A stretch of 64,000 bases of DNA from Paenibacillus kribbensis (GTDB taxonomy: Bacteria > Bacillota > Bacilli > Paenibacillales > Paenibacillaceae), in assembly GCF_002240415.1 (NCBI RefSeq), contig NZ_CP020028.1, positions 5,126,001 through 5,190,000 on the forward strand. The letters run 5' to 3'. The notes under the pieces are model-generated. The model was not told the DNA's origin and searched no databases. It saw only the letters and a list, made by a program, of their open reading frames with translations. The position numbers were made by a program, and so were the translations under genes. How positions within the stretch are numbered: the stretch's first letter is position 1; every line of letters starts with the position of its first letter. Of this stretch, positions 61,004 through 64,000 are shown in pieces.

Positions 61004-61032
61004 TCCTCTGTGCGCTCTCTCGCCTTGGCCGA

Positions 61033-61826
61033 CTATCCTTTAACTGCTCCCGCTACCATGCTCTTGGTAAACTTTTTGGACAAGACAAAACAAATAATAA
61101 TGACTGGTAAAGCTCCCATGACCAAGAAAGCGCCAACATTATCGTAATTCACAGAACACGGGCTAACCAATGTATAGAGCTTTTCGAATGAGATAAAGGT
61201 AGAAGCCATAATGCATTCATTCCAGATATTAATGAAAGTTAATATACACACCGTCATGATGAGTGGAATCGAGATAGGTAAGATTACACTGCGGAAAATG
61301 CGATAAATGCTTTCTCCGTCAATGTGAGCGGATTCTTCAATTTCGTGGGGAACAGACCGCGTAAAGCCAGATAGGATGAAGACCGCAATCGGTGTCTGGA
61401 AAGCGATATGGGTAAAATCAGCGAGAAATACGTATTCAGAACATGGGCATTTTTAAACATCACCATCAACGGCAGCAGTGTAGCCTGCAACGGAATCATC
61501 ATCCTGGTCAAAAACATGGTCAGTACAGCAGCTCCGAAGCGCTAGCGAAAACGTATAATCGCATAAGCAGTCATTGAGCTTAATACAATGACGAACCTCA
61601 TCGTAGCCCCGGTCACCAGCATACTGTTTCCTAAATAACGCAGGTAGTTCCCTAATTGATAGGCTTCCTGATAGTTGTCCTACTGGGCACTTCAGGGAGT
61701 GCAAAGAAGCTTGCGCTCCATATTTCTTCATTCGTCTTCAACGAGTAGACTAGTAGCCAGAAGAGCGGATACAGCTGCGTAATCATTAATATGGCCAATA
61801 GGGAAAAAACCACCGTTTTCTTTCAT
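61033..61826 (-). pseudogene. Carbohydrate ABC transporter permease (MalG type), frameshifted
   Basis: Pieces of a sugar permease are seen in three frames: VVFSLLAILMITQLYPLFWL and LLVYSLKTNEEIWSASFFAL near the start, LRYLGNSMLVTGATMRFVIV, then a middle part, and SKKFTKSMVAGAVKG at the end. AAAGGAGAAGGGG lies before the old start at 61826. It lies directly upstream of the decayed kinase. Confidence 0.75.
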
Positions 61827-61849
61827 GACGTTCAACAGCCCCTTCTCCT

Positions 61850-62050
61850 TTAGCTTACCTTATTTTCGATCCGTTTGGAAACAAAATTTATCACAATTGT
61901 AAATGAAAAGCAAATGATTTCGAGAATCGAAGCCAACGCACTGCCGTATCCGTCGCATGAGCCGGACTTCCACCCGTCATCACCCAGATCAAATTGAAGG
62001 ATTGCAGAGAACCGATAAAAGCTAATACCATGATATTCTAATTATCGGCA
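61850..62050 (-). pseudogene. Carbohydrate ABC transporter permease (MalF/LplB type), 3' remnant
   Basis: The minus strand encodes IGSLQSFNLIWVMTGGSPAH in one frame and GYGSALASILEIICFSFTIV plus INFVSKRIENK before a TAA in another. These are the C-terminal parts of a sugar ABC permease. The front half and any substrate-binding gene are missing. The gene was in line with the second permease and the kinase. Confidence 0.7.
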
Positions 62051-62249
62051 AAATGAGTAAAAATGTGATATATCGGCCTAATTAATTATTTTATATGAAG
62101 GAAGGCTCGAGTCAGGATTAATGTTCTGGAAGGCATCGGTACACCCTTTGTTGAGGTGTCTCCTCCCTGGTTACCTGAACTCTCCGGACTTGCGCTCCGT
62201 CCATGAATACAGACTGTCAGTGTCAATGGCAAGGCGCTCCCATCACAAT

Positions 62250-62262
62250 AGCAAGCGCTTAC
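62250..62262. promoter_or_regulatory. Candidate cre site (CcpA) upstream of the decayed sugar operon
   Basis: AGTAAGCGCTTGCT on the minus strand matches the cre consensus (TGWAARCGYTWNCA) closely. It lies upstream of the permease remnants, so it would be a relic of carbon catabolite control. No intact gene is seen at 62060-62500. Confidence 0.45.
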
Positions 62263-62500
62263 TTTTTTTGTTCGCCCATAATCTGTCTCATCCTCTTGTT
62301 GAAGCATTACTTAATTGTCTCCTCATTCGCGGGCACTCAATACACACTTTTTTTATCATGATGTGACCCATATAAAAGGCGTGAACAATGTGTGAACCTA
62401 AGGCGAAGAGGCTGTTTCCTAAGTCCTTATTTACGTGCTTTAAAATTTATTTATACATAACTTGCAATTTATCTTGAACACAGGCATAATATGTTTAAGC

Positions 62501-62524
62501 TCATTATCTTGATAATGATTATCA
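62501..62524. promoter_or_regulatory. Fur box(es)
   Basis: TGATAAT-G-ATTATCA (62510-62524) is a perfect 7-1-7 Fur-type repeat. The overlapping TCATTATC-TT-GATAATGA (62501-62518) gives a second palindrome. It lies about 48 bases before the 52-codon ORF. Confidence 0.85.
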
Positions 62525-62571
62525 TTATTAAATGATAAATACACATAGACTTCAAAGGAGGCAGGACCGTA

Positions 62572-62730
62572 GTGAAAGAAATTTTCAGCAAAACCTCCCT
62601 GCATATTGACGATTATTTGGATCTTCTTAATCTTGCCGTACAAGTCGGAGATAAAAAATGGCAAAAAGAAATTACACGTAAACTTCAAGCCTTAAGTGTT
62701 CTCCAGACAGAACAAGTTGAAATAGATTAA
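62572..62730 (+). CDS. 52-residue small protein, probably Fur-controlled
   Basis: The GTG start lies 10 bases after AAAGGAGG. The ORF encodes a charged, helix-prone protein with YLDLLNLAVQVGDKKWQKE and ITRKLQALSVLQ; the family is not recognised. B. subtilis has similar-sized Fur-regulated proteins (FbpA, FbpB, FbpC), but I see no clear resemblance. A Fur box stands upstream and a terminator downstream (62870-62907), so it is a complete iron-controlled unit next to the rRNA operon end. Confidence 0.65.
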   Translation: MKEIFSKTSLHIDDYLDLLNLAVQVGDKKWQKEITRKLQALSVLQTEQVEID

Positions 62731-62867
62731 GTGTCTCTCGGATAGTGCCGTATTGTCGTTCTAGGGAAACCTGCAAGACACCACTTTACAAAGGACAACC
62801 AGGATGCTGTAAAGCTCTTAATCGGGAACACGATAAACTTGTGTATGAACGATAAATAAATCGGTCA

Positions 62868-62908
62868 AAATAAAAAAAGCACAACCCGTTAAGGGTGTGC
62901 TTTTTTAT
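62868..62908. terminator. Bidirectional terminator between the small ORF and the 5S rRNA
   Basis: AGCACAACCC pairs with GGGTGTGCT with one bulged A, and A7/T6 runs flank it. It is the end of the rRNA operon on the minus strand and of the small ORF on the plus strand. Confidence 0.9.
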
Positions 62909-62910
62909 TG

Positions 62911-63028
62911 TGCTTGGCAACGTCCTACTCTCCCAGGACCCTGCGGTCCAAGTACCATCGGCGCTGGAGGGCTTAACGGTCGTGTTCGGGATGGGTACGT
63001 GTGGAACCCCTCCGCTATCGCCACCAAA
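62911..63028 (-). rRNA. rrf: 5S ribosomal RNA
   Basis: The reverse strand from 63028 reads TTTGGTGGCGATAGCGGAGG, contains CACCCATCCCGAACACG-like conserved sequence (CCATCCCGAACACGACCGTT), and ends GTTGCCAAGC. This is a complete 5S rRNA. Apparent ORFs in it are not genes. Confidence 0.97.
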
Positions 63029-63180
63029 CATGAATTTGCTTCGCAAATTCTTCTGTATTGAAACTCGGTTCATCACAGTCGTGTGAATGAATTTCAATGC
63101 GTTTTTCGTATGCACTTGTACATACCTTCAAGGTATTACACCCTGAAAACTGGATCCGAAACTCCATTGCGTCCTATCTT

Positions 63181-64000
<820 letters not shown>

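Overview
The window looks like a chromosomal segment of a Paenibacillus, most likely of the P. polymyxa group. This is inferred from Bacillus-type gene sets (csoR-copZ-copA, glnQHMP, bsdBCD, hypR/hypO, ycnJ/ycnI), strong GGAGG ribosome binding sites, many U-rich intrinsic terminators, several Firmicute riboswitches and YesMN-type regulators. No species can be proven from the sequence alone. No tRNA gene, CRISPR array or insertion sequence was seen.

Layout. 1-2.2 kb: the end-truncated GH13 alpha-glucosidase gene and an unrecognised protein. 2.3-6.8 kb: an SDR / SMP-30-like / MDR dehydrogenase operon behind a 57-bp palindrome, then an EAL-domain gene. 7-9.1 kb: a secreted cyclic-nucleotide phosphodiesterase/5'-nucleotidase. 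9.4-14 kb: a TPP-riboswitch operon for thiamin-precursor uptake (thiY, MTH1187-type thiamin-binding protein, thiX, thiZ, TatD-like hydrolase) containing a large nested-hairpin element. 14-18.5 kb: nfrA and the copper operon csoR-copZ-copA with two CsoR operators. 18.5-29 kb: a drug exporter, a DUF5317 membrane protein with a 31-residue membrane peptide, a GGDEF/HD-GYP protein, ycnJ-ycnI, a copper-amine-oxidase-like/GH18-like protein, and the divergent hypR/hypO pair. 28.8-34.4 kb: a SARP-type response regulator facing a giant hybrid kinase that is translationally coupled to a DUF445 protein.

34.9-42.4 kb is the most interesting part: an AraC regulator, two tandem c-di-GMP-I riboswitch aptamers, a secreted transglutaminase-like enzyme, a 1200-residue LPQTG adhesin with a structured leader, a class D-like sortase and a membrane diguanylate cyclase. 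It reads as a c-di-GMP-controlled cell-surface adhesion module.

42.5-50.5 kb: a cupin, the glnQHMP amino-acid transporter with two GlnR/TnrA-type sites, a LysR remnant, a secreted DUF6359-like protein and a tandem glycine riboswitch in front of L-serine dehydratase (sdaAB-sdaAA). 50.6-58.3 kb: a nine-repeat bacterial-Ig protein, a serine hydrolase, and the bsdBCD phenolic-acid decarboxylase operon with its LysR activator. 58.3-62.1 kb: an intact YesN-type response regulator behind a decayed YesM kinase and two decayed sugar-transporter permeases. 62.5 kb to the end: a 52-codon ORF under a Fur box, then 5S and 23S rRNA genes on the minus strand; the 23S gene runs off the end.
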